The notes under the pieces are model-generated. The model searched no databases, was not told where the DNA came from, and saw nothing but the letters and a program-made list of their open reading frames with translations. A program made the position numbers and the translations under genes. Below are positions 1 to 8,000 of a stretch of DNA of 14,913 nt, piece by piece (within the stretch, counting starts at the first letter, position 1; each line of letters opens with the position of its first letter). Source of the stretch: M55B112 sp040880545. Lineage in GTDB: Bacteria; Bacteroidota; Bacteroidia; Bacteroidales; GCA-2748055. Location: assembly GCA_040880545.1 (NCBI GenBank), contig JBBDIE010000159.1:1-14913 (forward strand). The letters are read 5' to 3'.

Positions 1-1180
1 TATCTGCCCAATTCTCAAGGTCCACAGGGTGATAAAATTTAGGACGCTTTACAAATAATTTCCATTCACCCCGCCTGATCGTTTTTATTTCATTGCCACT
101 CATGGTATAAATATCTCTGTGACTTATCTGCTTACCCTTGAAAATTTCCACGATGTCTTCTCCATCAACGATTAGATCCGATGGCATTTCAATTCCTGTC
201 ATCTGAAGCAAGGTCGGGAATAAATCGGGCGACCAGCAAGGGGTTTCTACAGTAAGTCCCGATGGTAATATTTCAGGATAACTGATGATAAATGGGACCC
301 TGACGCCTCCTTCCCAATTATTCGCTTTTTTCCCTTTCAACGGTAAATTGTTTGCACCGAATGATCCCCCATTGTCAGACATGAAAATTATGATGGTTTT
401 ATCAAGGAGTTTTTGCTCCTCCAGTTCCTTAATAACTGCTCCAACAGACCAATCAAGTTCACTGATGACATCGTGATACAAATCATCAGGTGTCTCTGGC
501 GTATAGAACTCCCGCGATGCAGCCAGAGGTTTGTGCGGCATTGCATGACATAAATGAAGGAAAAAGGGAGATTCCTTATTCTTCCTGATAAACTGAATTG
601 CCTTCTCCGTATAAGCTTTGGTCAATATGGCCTGATCAACAGGATTTAACACTGTATCCAAATTTTCAATGATCTGCACGGGCCTCATGTCATTGGAATA
701 CAATATTCCATAATATTCATCAAATCCATGTTTTACAGGAAAGTACTCCTCTTTATGTCCCAAATGCCACTTTCCAATCAGGGAGGTCCTGTATCCTGCT
801 CCTTTAAATACTTCACCAAGCAATAGTTCCTCTGCACCTATTCCAACGTCGTCGATCCCGGCATCCGGAGCCGGATTTATTACCATTCCATGCCTCAGCG
901 GAAAGCGGCCCGTTAGCAGCGTGGCTCTGGATGGGGCACAATAAGGGGTTGGAACATAAAAATCAGTACAGCGTACTCCTTTATCAGCAAGGTTGTCAAT
1001 ATTGGGCGTATTGATTGCACGATCATCGTAACAAGAGATATCTCCGTACCCCATATCGTCGGTAAGGATAATTACCACATTAGGAGGGACCTCTTCCTGG
1101 CCAGGATTGTTATTGCAACCGGTTAATACAGAAGTTAATAATACCGGGAAAGATGCTAATATCATTTTGGAACTGAACAT
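1..1180 (-). CDS. Arylsulfatase A/GALNS-like sulfatase lipoprotein (C-terminus beyond window edge)
   Basis: Formylglycine-dependent S1-type sulfatase that should hydrolyse sulfate esters, probably on a sulfated glycan, in the periplasm or at the outer membrane. I read it by translating the minus strand from the ATG at 1178-1180; 393 residues are present and the frame runs off the left edge. A lipoprotein signal ends in the lipobox L-T-G-C22. The metal-binding pair is D41-D42 in VVIILTDDMGYGD. The modified cysteine is C81 in C-A-P-S-R85, followed by the GKWHLGH motif at 136-142 and the second metal motif MSDNGG with D269-N270. The stretch from about 112 to 167, ending in YGILYSNDMRP, resembles arylsulfatase A and N-acetylgalactosamine-6-sulfatase. 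Family members usually have about 450-500 residues, so perhaps 60-100 are missing. The gene is divergent from the membrane regulator at 1461. The true substrate cannot be read from the sequence. Confidence 0.93.
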   Translation of the reverse strand, partial: MFSSKMILASFPVLLTSVLTGCNNNPGQEEVPPNVVIILTDDMGYGDISCYDDRAINTPNIDNLADKGVRCTDFYVPTPYCAPSRATLLTGRFPLRHGMVINPAPDAGIDDVGIGAEELLLGEVFKGAGYRTSLIGKWHLGHKEEYFPVKHGFDEYYGILYSNDMRPVQIIENLDTVLNPVDQAILTKAYTEKAIQFIRKNKESPFFLHLCHAMPHKPLAASREFYTPETPDDLYHDVISELDWSVGAVIKELEEQKLLDKTIIIFMSDNGGSFGANNLPLKGKKANNWEGGVRVPFIISYPEILPSGLTVETPCWSPDLFPTLLQMTGIEMPSDLIVDGEDIVEIFKGKQISHRDIYTMSGNEIKTIRRGEWKLFVKRPKFYHPVDLENWAD

Positions 1181-1271
1181 AGTGAATAGTTTATATTAAA
1201 GTTTTCTGCGTTATTTATGGGGTCCTGTCATATCCCTGACTGATCATTTAAATATTTAGTTATTCAAAAAT

Positions 1272-1299
1272 CATTGCACAATGCTTACATTGCACAACG
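1272..1299. promoter_or_regulatory. Tandem near-palindromic repeat, candidate operator
   Basis: Two 12-bp copies, CATTGCACAATG at 1272-1283 and CATTGCACAACG at 1288-1299, match at 11 of 12 positions with a 16-bp period. Each is also an imperfect inverted repeat (CATTG-CA-CAATG in the first). They lie between the divergent sulfatase (start 1180) and the regulator (start 1461), about 92 bp and 161 bp from the two start codons. Direct repeats at this spacing suit a regulator that binds as a tandem dimer, and known SARP proteins bind direct repeats. That the adjacent regulator binds here is inference. Confidence 0.45.
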
Positions 1300-1350
1300 G
1301 GATGTTTAACGACTTGCCGGAACCATGATTTTTCATTCAACATAATTTTA

Positions 1351-1379
1351 TTGAAAATATAAGAATGCTCTTAACTTTG
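1351..1379 (+). promoter_or_regulatory. Bacteroidota-type sigma-A promoter for the membrane regulator
   Basis: A perfect match to the -7 consensus TAnnTTTG occurs as TAACTTTG at 1372-1379. A TTG at 1351-1353, 18 bp upstream, serves as the -33 element. Transcription would start near 1386, giving a leader of about 75 nt before the ATG at 1461. The tandem repeat at 1272-1299 lies about 50 bp upstream of the -33 element. Confidence 0.5.
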
Positions 1380-1460
1380 GCTTAATTATTTCTTAATCCA
1401 CTTTTTTTTACGAAATTTCGCCATTGTAGAAGCAATTATAGTCTGTTGAAACAGAAATAT

Positions 1461-3995
1461 ATGAGGCCGTACCTGAATTTTTTGCTTTTGATCGTTTTCA
1501 TATTTGGTTCAGAATTAACCCTGTTCAGTCAGCAATATGGCCTGTATTTCGAAAGTTTTGATGCAACAACAGACAAGAGAACCTCCATTGAACTTTTTTC
1601 TGACAAAGCGGAGAGAGTCAATGATGATTTTGAACTTTCATTTGATATTTCGCTGCATGAAACGACCCAGTTCAGGTATGGTTATGTTTTCCGAATAATT
1701 TTCGATGATAGTCAGAATGTTGATCTTATCTATGGGAACAGAACTGGTGGAGAGAGAGATTTCTCAATAATAATGGGAACACGGCAATCGGATATAGCCT
1801 TTAATGTTGACAGGGATTATTTGCAGAACAACTGGACCAATTTCAGCATTAAATTTCTTTTCTCACAGCGGAAGATTGTTTTCAGTGAAAGTGATACCGT
1901 ATATATGGATAACAATCCGGACCTGACAAATCCTTCAAGGGTTAAAATATTTTTTGGTATTTGTAATGAAAGAAACTTCGAATCCACGGACGTTCCTCCC
2001 ATTCAGATCAGAGATATAAAAATACATAAGAATTCGGATCTGAAATACCATTGGCCCCTGGATGAGGTTGAAGGTAACATGGCAACAGATGTTATCAGGA
2101 ATAAAGTAGCAAAAATTGGTAACCCCTTGTGGATGAGAAGAACACACCTCCAATGGGTGCAGGAAGAAAATATTCATTTGTCTGGATATACCCAGGTGAC
2201 ATCCAATCCAGCTAAAGAACAGGTTTATCTGATCGGTAAGGATAAACTCCTCATTTATAACGTTAATAGAAAGACCTTTGATACTGTTTTTTACAGTTCG
2301 GTTCCGGTCTTTTTAGAATCACATTACCAGGCTGTTTATGATCCTGATAGTGACAGAATCATTTCATACAATCCCGACACAAAACAATGTTTCTATATTG
2401 ACCCCAACACCGGGGATATCGTACAGGAGAATCTCGGATCAAACACACGTTCAGATTATCTGCATCATAACAAGTATTTTAATCCGGATAGTAATACGTT
2501 ATATGTTATAAATGGTTATGGACACTATATGTACAGAAATTCCATGCTACGCTGTTATATACAAGAAAATATTTGGGAAGAGATTACCTGCAGTGGTGAG
2601 GTACCTGCGCCACGTTATATGGCTGCTTCAGGTACTTTAAACGATACTGTTTTTATACTTGGAGGGTACGGCAGTAGTTCGGGTAAACAAAAACTAAATC
2701 CAAGATATTATTACGATCTGTATTCACTTTCCCTGAAGGATCAGAATTATGAGAAGATAAGGAACTATGGTGTCCCCGAAGAGGGTTTCAGTTTCGCCAA
2801 TTCATTAATTATCGACAGTACTTCCAGGCATTTCTATACTTTGTCATTTCCAAAATTCAGGTACCAGAGTTATTTACATCTGGTAAGGGGATCGCTTGAC
2901 AACAATGAACTTGAAAAATTAGGGGACTCCATTCCGTACTTTTTCAATGATATCAATTCATATGCCGACCTGTTTTATTTTCCCGGGTCCATGAAATTAC
3001 TGGCCATCACAACTTTATCAGCGAAAAATCAAACCTCAAGCGCATCGATATACTCGATTGATTATCCGCCAATAAGTTTTCCATCATCTGTGAAAGAGAC
3101 ACATATTAACTGGTTGAAACTGACTGCCGGAGCCTTAATTATTCTACTGATAATTACATGGAGAATTTTCATCAGCAGAAAAAAAACCAGGCAAGCAAAT
3201 GATCGTGGAAGGTCCATGATATATAAAAATGATACAATTAACCTGAACGAAGATACTCCAAAGCATACAGCAAACAGTATTTACTTTTTTGGTGGTTTTC
3301 AGGTTTTTAATCGCAAAGGTATTGACATAACAAAAAAATTCACCCGTTTGCTAAAAGAATTGTTCCTGTTGATTTTTTTGAATTCAACAAGAAATGAAAA
3401 AGGGATCTCATCTGAAAAAATCATTGAATTTCTCTGGTTTGATAAATCCGATAAGAGCGGAAGAAATAATCTCTCGGTAAATATCACCAAGCTGAAAAAT
3501 ATTCTGAACGAGCTCGACGGTTGTGATTTAAGTCATAACACAGGATATTGGAAAATCACTAACAACTATAATGTTATCTATAATGATTATCATATAGCCC
3601 GCCATATCCTCAAAGCTGAAAACAGATCCGTAGCAACACTCAAACAGATAATCGAAATCACCACGAAAGGAGCATTTCTTGGTAACGTTGAATATGAATG
3701 GCTCGATTCGTATAAAGCCAAGATATCTGATAAAATTGTGGATATGCTGATCGGCTATGCCAAATCAATGAGTCCGGATAAGGATGCTGAACTATTGATC
3801 AACCTGACCGATTGCATCTTTAACTTCGATGTTGTGAATGAGGAGGCCATGATCCTGAAGTGCAGAACCCAATACCTGCAGGGAAAACACAGTCTCGCAA
3901 AAAATACATACCAATATTTCTGTTCTGAATTTAAATTACTCTACGGGGAGGACTATAGCATCTCTTTCAATGATATCATAAGGGATGAGGCATAA
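1461..3995 (+). CDS. Membrane-anchored LamG/Kelch sensor with SARP-like DNA-binding output
   Basis: Probable one-component transmembrane transcription regulator of 844 residues. A signal peptide covers about 1-23, ending near LTLFS. Residues about 25-192 look like a concanavalin/LamG-type beta sandwich, and about 195-540 like a beta propeller with a Kelch-style stretch (PAPRYMAASG...FILGGYG). One transmembrane helix lies at about 551-572 (LTAGALIILLIITWRIFI), followed by basic RKKTR. Residues about 605-705 match the OmpR/PhoB-type winged helix of SARP activators: an N-terminal strand (IYFFGGFQVF), a helical stretch rich in leucine, then SGRNNLSVNITKLKNIL and an NTGYWKI wing. Residues about 710-840 resemble the BTAD helical domain (VNEEAMILKCRTQYLQGKHS, then LLYGED). 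There is no kinase or receiver domain. I chose the ATG at 1461 because A-rich sequence precedes it; a TTG at 1446 in the same frame would add five residues (MKQKY). It is divergent from a sulfatase and convergent with a sulfatase pseudogene, suggesting control of sulfated-glycan use. The ligand is unknown. Confidence 0.88.
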   Translation: MRPYLNFLLLIVFIFGSELTLFSQQYGLYFESFDATTDKRTSIELFSDKAERVNDDFELSFDISLHETTQFRYGYVFRIIFDDSQNVDLIYGNRTGGERDFSIIMGTRQSDIAFNVDRDYLQNNWTNFSIKFLFSQRKIVFSESDTVYMDNNPDLTNPSRVKIFFGICNERNFESTDVPPIQIRDIKIHKNSDLKYHWPLDEVEGNMATDVIRNKVAKIGNPLWMRRTHLQWVQEENIHLSGYTQVTSNPAKEQVYLIGKDKLLIYNVNRKTFDTVFYSSVPVFLESHYQAVYDPDSDRIISYNPDTKQCFYIDPNTGDIVQENLGSNTRSDYLHHNKYFNPDSNTLYVINGYGHYMYRNSMLRCYIQENIWEEITCSGEVPAPRYMAASGTLNDTVFILGGYGSSSGKQKLNPRYYYDLYSLSLKDQNYEKIRNYGVPEEGFSFANSLIIDSTSRHFYTLSFPKFRYQSYLHLVRGSLDNNELEKLGDSIPYFFNDINSYADLFYFPGSMKLLAITTLSAKNQTSSASIYSIDYPPISFPSSVKETHINWLKLTAGALIILLIITWRIFISRKKTRQANDRGRSMIYKNDTINLNEDTPKHTANSIYFFGGFQVFNRKGIDITKKFTRLLKELFLLIFLNSTRNEKGISSEKIIEFLWFDKSDKSGRNNLSVNITKLKNILNELDGCDLSHNTGYWKITNNYNVIYNDYHIARHILKAENRSVATLKQIIEITTKGAFLGNVEYEWLDSYKAKISDKIVDMLIGYAKSMSPDKDAELLINLTDCIFNFDVVNEEAMILKCRTQYLQGKHSLAKNTYQYFCSEFKLLYGEDYSISFNDIIRDEA

Positions 3996-4091
3996 TTCGC
4001 CAAGAAAATCAGACCAATCCTAATACCAGTTACCTACCGTACCTTAACCGGAAAATCACCACTCAGATTGCATGACTATGGCTCTCTATAA
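3996..4091. other. Convergent gap downstream of regulator and sulfatase remnant
   Basis: This lies between the stop of the regulator and the last recognisable codon of the sulfatase remnant. It may hold further decayed sulfatase sequence on the minus strand; a short open stretch ending at 4034 reads NLSGDFPVKVR, but I cannot match it to the family. No GC-rich terminator hairpin is visible. The only palindrome, ATAATTAATTAT, is AT-only and lies at the boundary with the remnant. Confidence 0.3.
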
Positions 4092-4281
4092 TTAATTATC
4101 ATTTTCATAGCGTCTTGATGAGTCGGTCCATTCAGGGGAATCTGGAGTGGGAACAAACGGACTATGGGGCAATATCATCGGCCATAATCAGTACGATATT
4201 GGGCCTGTTGTAGTTTTTAATTGTTGGTTTGCATGAAGTAACCAATAACAGAACAAATAAAAAATGTAAACTGTATTTCAT
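4092..4281 (-). pseudogene. Sulfatase remnant with internal deletion and frameshift
   Basis: The minus strand opens with an ATG at 4279-4281 and encodes a lipoprotein signal (FVLLLVTSC17) and the sulfatase N-terminal strand RPNIVLIMADDI, then reaches TAG at 4162-4164 after 39 codons. In the +1 frame, from the TTG at 4170-4172, it reads LPHSPFVPTPDSPEW and then RRYENDN before TAA at 4092-4094. That second motif is typical of the middle of sulfatases, normally well over 150 residues after the ADD motif. The best explanation is a deletion joining codon 36 or so to the middle of the gene out of frame, which removed the C-x-P-S-R site; the C-terminal half is also gone. It begins 15 bp after the stop of the iduronate-sulfatase-like gene, so it was probably the third gene of that operon. 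No function is expected. Confidence 0.8.
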
Positions 4282-4296
4282 GAGTACATATTTAAT

Positions 4297-5793
4297 TTAG
4301 TTTATTGATTTTAACCCTGTTCTGGCTTTTTTTCTTGCTGTCTCAAATTTGTCCCTCATAATCTTCAACTCAGTTTGATAGGCTGCATGATCCGCAAGAT
4401 TCTCAAGTTCTTCCGGGTCGTTTAAATGATCGTACAATTCTTCGTTTTGTGTACCAATGGCTTCTCCCCATCGGGTATATCTCCAGCGTTGATTTCGAAT
4501 GGTTGCATCGTGACCCTGGTACGAAACTGTGTATGCATAAGCATCCGGCTCCTCCTTTATTTCCCCGCTCAGGTAAGCCGTCAGACTTTTCCCCTGCAGA
4601 ATGCCCGGCTCCTGTCCTTTGAAGCCACACAATTCGGTAAGTGTTGGATAGAGATCGATCAGTTCGGTTATCAGGCTGCAGGAAGTACCGTTATTATAAT
4701 CAAAATCCGGAACTGATATAATCACAGGCGTACGAACACTTCCTTCCCACAAGCTTATTTTCGACCAGCAGTCGTGTTCCCCGAGATTATAACCGTGGTC
4801 GGATAAAAAGATGACAATGGTTTCGTCTCTCAGCTCTAACCTGTCAAGTGCATCCAGCAGGCGGCCTACCTGTTGATCCATAAAACGGACACTCGCCATA
4901 TATCCACCGATTGTCTGGCGTTTTTGAAGATCACTCATTCCAAAGATCTTATCATTTTGTCTCCGCAGTGCCTCTTCCGGTACATTTTCGCCAATCCTTA
5001 CAGACGGTAATTCTACTTCATCCTCAGGATAGGCAGCAAAACAATTTTCAGGGGCGATCAATGGCACATGCGGCCTGATAAGGCCCACTGCAAGGAAAAA
5101 GGGCGCGTCTTTTTTCAAGCGTTGTTTATTTGTTCCGTACTCCGGCGCTTGGCCCGCACGGTTTTCAAGGATGGCAATAGCCTGGGTGGTGGCCATGAAA
5201 TCGGCCTGGGTATCTTCCAACCCATCGGGAATGATCATGCGTGAAAAATTTCCACCGTAATGGGTGTTTTTCGGTGAGAGCAGTTCCAGTTTTCCCGGTC
5301 CCAGTGTCTCATTTGCCATCACATTGTACGCATAATCCCACGAATCAGGTTCGTCACCACCGGGTTCTCCACGCTCGATTCCCCCCGGAATGCCCATGTG
5401 GTAAATTTTGGAAACCCTTGCTGTAAAATATCCGTTTTCACGGAAAAAACCGGCCATAGAAGGATGATTCGCCAGGGCAGGTGTCTCTTTTTTATAACTT
5501 CCCGGCTGGTCATTGTTTCTTAAAACACCGTTGGATTCGGGATAAAGTCCACTCATAAAAGACGCCCTTGAGGGTCCGCATATAGGATACTGACAATAAG
5601 CCCTGGTAAAACGCACCCCTTCGCTGGCCAACCGGTCCAGATGCGGCGTGTGTTTGTCAATTTCCATGTAAGGTCCGATACGTGTATTTAGGTCGTCGGA
5701 TACAATTAGAAGGATGTTGGGTTTCTGGGCATATAAAGCAGTCTGGAACAGCAGCGACACGCATATGGTAAGGTAAATTATCTTCATGATCAT
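4297..5793 (-). CDS. Iduronate-2-sulfatase-like sulfatase
   Basis: Secreted formylglycine-dependent sulfatase of 498 residues, a usual length for the family. A type I signal peptide ends near ALYAQ23. The first metal-binding motif is VSDDLN with D33-D34. The modified cysteine is C72 in C-G-P-S-R76, preceded by RAYCQYPI, a sequence typical of iduronate-2-sulfatase-like enzymes. Further landmarks are SKIYHMGI at 128-135, the active-site IRPHVP at 239-244, the second metal motif SDHG with D332-H333, and GEHDCWSKISLWEG with K345. All expected catalytic residues appear present. The start is ATG 5793; an in-frame ATG at 5787 would drop two residues without affecting the signal peptide. It lies 74 bp after the GlcNAc-6-sulfatase-like gene, in the same direction, and 15 bp before the sulfatase remnant, which suggests one operon. 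Family resemblance points to 2-O-sulfated uronate, but bacterial relatives also act on algal glycans, so the substrate is open. Confidence 0.93.
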   Translation of the reverse strand: MIMKIIYLTICVSLLFQTALYAQKPNILLIVSDDLNTRIGPYMEIDKHTPHLDRLASEGVRFTRAYCQYPICGPSRASFMSGLYPESNGVLRNNDQPGSYKKETPALANHPSMAGFFRENGYFTARVSKIYHMGIPGGIERGEPGGDEPDSWDYAYNVMANETLGPGKLELLSPKNTHYGGNFSRMIIPDGLEDTQADFMATTQAIAILENRAGQAPEYGTNKQRLKKDAPFFLAVGLIRPHVPLIAPENCFAAYPEDEVELPSVRIGENVPEEALRRQNDKIFGMSDLQKRQTIGGYMASVRFMDQQVGRLLDALDRLELRDETIVIFLSDHGYNLGEHDCWSKISLWEGSVRTPVIISVPDFDYNNGTSCSLITELIDLYPTLTELCGFKGQEPGILQGKSLTAYLSGEIKEEPDAYAYTVSYQGHDATIRNQRWRYTRWGEAIGTQNEELYDHLNDPEELENLADHAAYQTELKIMRDKFETARKKARTGLKSIN

Positions 5794-5867
5794 TTATTTG
5801 ACAAGTTTCAAAAAATTCTGTCTTTAATGTCCGATATTTGCGTTGTTGCAAAAATTTTAAAAATGCA

Positions 5868-7457
5868 TTACCTGTTAGCCCGGTGTTCCAGGTATTGTTT
5901 CAGGAATTTTTCGTTCAATGCATCACTATCTCCATAATACTTCCGAAGCTCCTCCAGTTTCCCGTGGAGCATTTCTCTTTCAGAGGCGTAAGACGGATCA
6001 TCATAAATATTTTTCATCTCCATGGGATCTGTTTCCAGGTCATACATTTCCCACTCGTCGATGTCGTAATAAAAATGCATAAGCTTATAGCGTTCGGTAG
6101 CCACACCATAATGCCTCTTTACCATATGTACCGACGGATATTCATAGTAGGTATAATAGACTGCATCGCGCCATTCATCGGTTTCGCCGGACAGCAGCTT
6201 TCGGAATGATTCACCCTGCATCTCCTCCGGGATACCAATGCCTGCATAATCGAGAAATGTGGGAGCGAAATCAAGGTTCTGCACCAGGTCATCGATCACC
6301 GTACCACTTTCTATTTCCCTGGGATAGCGCATTAACAAAGGGGTTCGAAATGATTCTTCATACATAAACCTTTTATCGAACCAGCCATGCTCGCCCAGAT
6401 AAAAGCCCTGGTCGGAAGTGTAAACAACGATTGTATTTTCGGCAAGGCCTGCTGCATCCAGGTAATCAAGAACCTCACCCACTCCATCGTCCACCGACTT
6501 AATGGTCCGCAGGTAATCTTTTATATACCGGTTATATTTCCAAATTGCAATTTCTTCTTCAGAGAGGTTGCTGTAATTTGCGATAAATTCTTCATTTTTT
6601 GGCGAATAGGCCGCCAACCAATCCTCTTTCTGTTCAGAAGTGAATCGTGTTAATATCCTTGATGCAAAAGTAGTGCTATCTCCCTCCGGATCAGTCAACA
6701 ATTTGAAATCCCATCCCCAGCGGGCATGTCCGTGAATTTGCATCTCCTGTTCCTTAGCCGCTGTTCCGCGTCCCTGGTAATCGTCGAAAAAAGTGGCAGG
6801 CGGATCAAAAGTAACATCATCATATAATGTAAGGTATTTTGGTGCCGGCAGCCAGTTCCGGTGAGGAGCCTTTTGGTGATACAAAACACAAAAAGGTTTG
6901 TTTTTATCACGTTTGTTTTTTAGCCAGTCGAGGGTGGTTTCAGTGATGATCTCGGTGCAATAGCCCTCCTTGCGGACCCTTTTTCCTTCGATCAGAAAAT
7001 CGGGATTATAATAATTTCCCTGTCCGGGAAGAACCATGGAAAAATCAAAACCCTGTGGAATGCCATCGATGTGAATTTTTCCGATCATTGCTGTTTGGTA
7101 ACCATTGGCTCTCATCAGCTTCGGGAAATTTGGCTGTTCCCAGTCAAACGGCTGCACATTGTCTACCTTTCCATTTACAAAACTGTGTTTGCCGGTAAGC
7201 AGTACCGCCCGACTTGGGGCACATATTGAGTTTGTTACAGATGCCCGGGTGAAGATAGCTCCTTCTTTAGCCAGCCGGTCGATGTTTGGAGTTTGTATCA
7301 GTTCATCACTGTAGGCGCTGATGGCCTGATAGGCGTGATCGTCTGACATGATAAACAGGATGTTGGGTGGCTGGGCATCCTTTAATTCCCCACCGCAACC
7401 AAATATGCTTGTACTCGCTGTTAATAGGGCAATGCCTTTAATTAAATTCTTATACAT
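5868..7457 (-). CDS. N-acetylglucosamine-6-sulfatase-like sulfatase lipoprotein
   Basis: Formylglycine-dependent sulfatase of 529 residues. I start it at ATG 7457, because that gives a proper lipoprotein signal with C21 in S-I-F-G-C. The open frame extends to 7625, but that would put 56 non-signal residues, rich in charge and cysteine, before the signal. The first metal motif is MSDDHAYQAISAY with D39-D40. The modified cysteine is C79 in C-A-P-S-R83. GKIHIDGIP follows near 126-134, APHR near 197, and SDQG with D349-Q350, then GEHGWFDKRFMYEES containing K362. The C-terminal 85 or so residues (HYGVATERYKLMHFYYD, then YDLETDPME) fit the DUF4976 domain often found at the end of these enzymes. The SDDH and SDQG variants resemble the GlcNAc-6-O-sulfatase/heparan-type group, but the substrate is inferred only. 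It is first in the sulfatase pair. Confidence 0.92.
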   Translation of the reverse strand: MYKNLIKGIALLTASTSIFGCGGELKDAQPPNILFIMSDDHAYQAISAYSDELIQTPNIDRLAKEGAIFTRASVTNSICAPSRAVLLTGKHSFVNGKVDNVQPFDWEQPNFPKLMRANGYQTAMIGKIHIDGIPQGFDFSMVLPGQGNYYNPDFLIEGKRVRKEGYCTEIITETTLDWLKNKRDKNKPFCVLYHQKAPHRNWLPAPKYLTLYDDVTFDPPATFFDDYQGRGTAAKEQEMQIHGHARWGWDFKLLTDPEGDSTTFASRILTRFTSEQKEDWLAAYSPKNEEFIANYSNLSEEEIAIWKYNRYIKDYLRTIKSVDDGVGEVLDYLDAAGLAENTIVVYTSDQGFYLGEHGWFDKRFMYEESFRTPLLMRYPREIESGTVIDDLVQNLDFAPTFLDYAGIGIPEEMQGESFRKLLSGETDEWRDAVYYTYYEYPSVHMVKRHYGVATERYKLMHFYYDIDEWEMYDLETDPMEMKNIYDDPSYASEREMLHGKLEELRKYYGDSDALNEKFLKQYLEHRANR

Positions 7458-8000
7458 AATGGCCAATTTTATTAGTAGATTTTGATTCATCATTTTTTTA
7501 ATTTCTGCTTGCAGGAAAACGTCAATAGCTACGATATGCCCGACTTCAAAACAGTCGTCCCGACATTTATCAAAACTCCTTTCAGTCTTCGTATGCCTTG
7601 CTATTAACGCTTTCTTTTCAATCACGACAACATATTATGCGTTTTCATTCTGACAATAACATTGATAATTACATACACTGCCAGGAATTTTTCAATGAAG
7701 TTATTCGGGATGGTCTAATTTTTAATTAACAAATGACAAATAAAACAGCGGATACGAACAAAAACTGCAATTCAGATCTTGCTGGAGTATATTTATTCAC
7801 GCAAGACAGTGTAATGAATAATCCTTTCTATATAGGTGGTTGCTCTATTTGGTCCGGTGCCGGAATTCATCATGTTGTCCATACTTTCAACACCGAAAAT
7901 TTTACTATACCAACATCCCTGGATATTTCTCCCAACTTTGAAATACGTGGCTGTTTAAACAATGGCCCCGCAGGGGTCAAAGCTTCCGGTCTGGTCGATT
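7458..8000. other. Intergenic region between sulfatase pair and receptor cassette
   Basis: I find no convincing gene in these 543 bp. The minus-strand frame of the downstream sulfatase stays open to 7625, but the extension lacks family similarity. It must contain the sulfatase-pair promoter, yet I see no clear TAnnTTTG element with a -33 partner on the minus strand. A short hairpin, TGGCCCC-GCA-GGGGTCA at 7963-7979, follows the end of the receptor cassette. It lacks a proper T-run and has one mismatched pair on the minus-strand transcript, so it is a weak terminator candidate at best. Confidence 0.4.

Noticed and set aside
5838..6209. Plus-strand open frame of 123 codons
   Set aside because: Antisense to the C-terminal part of the GlcNAc-6-sulfatase-like gene, with no independent support.
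7963..7979. Hairpin as intrinsic terminator of the receptor cassette
   Set aside because: The stem is short, has an A-C mismatch on the relevant strand and lacks a following T-run, so I did not list it as a terminator.
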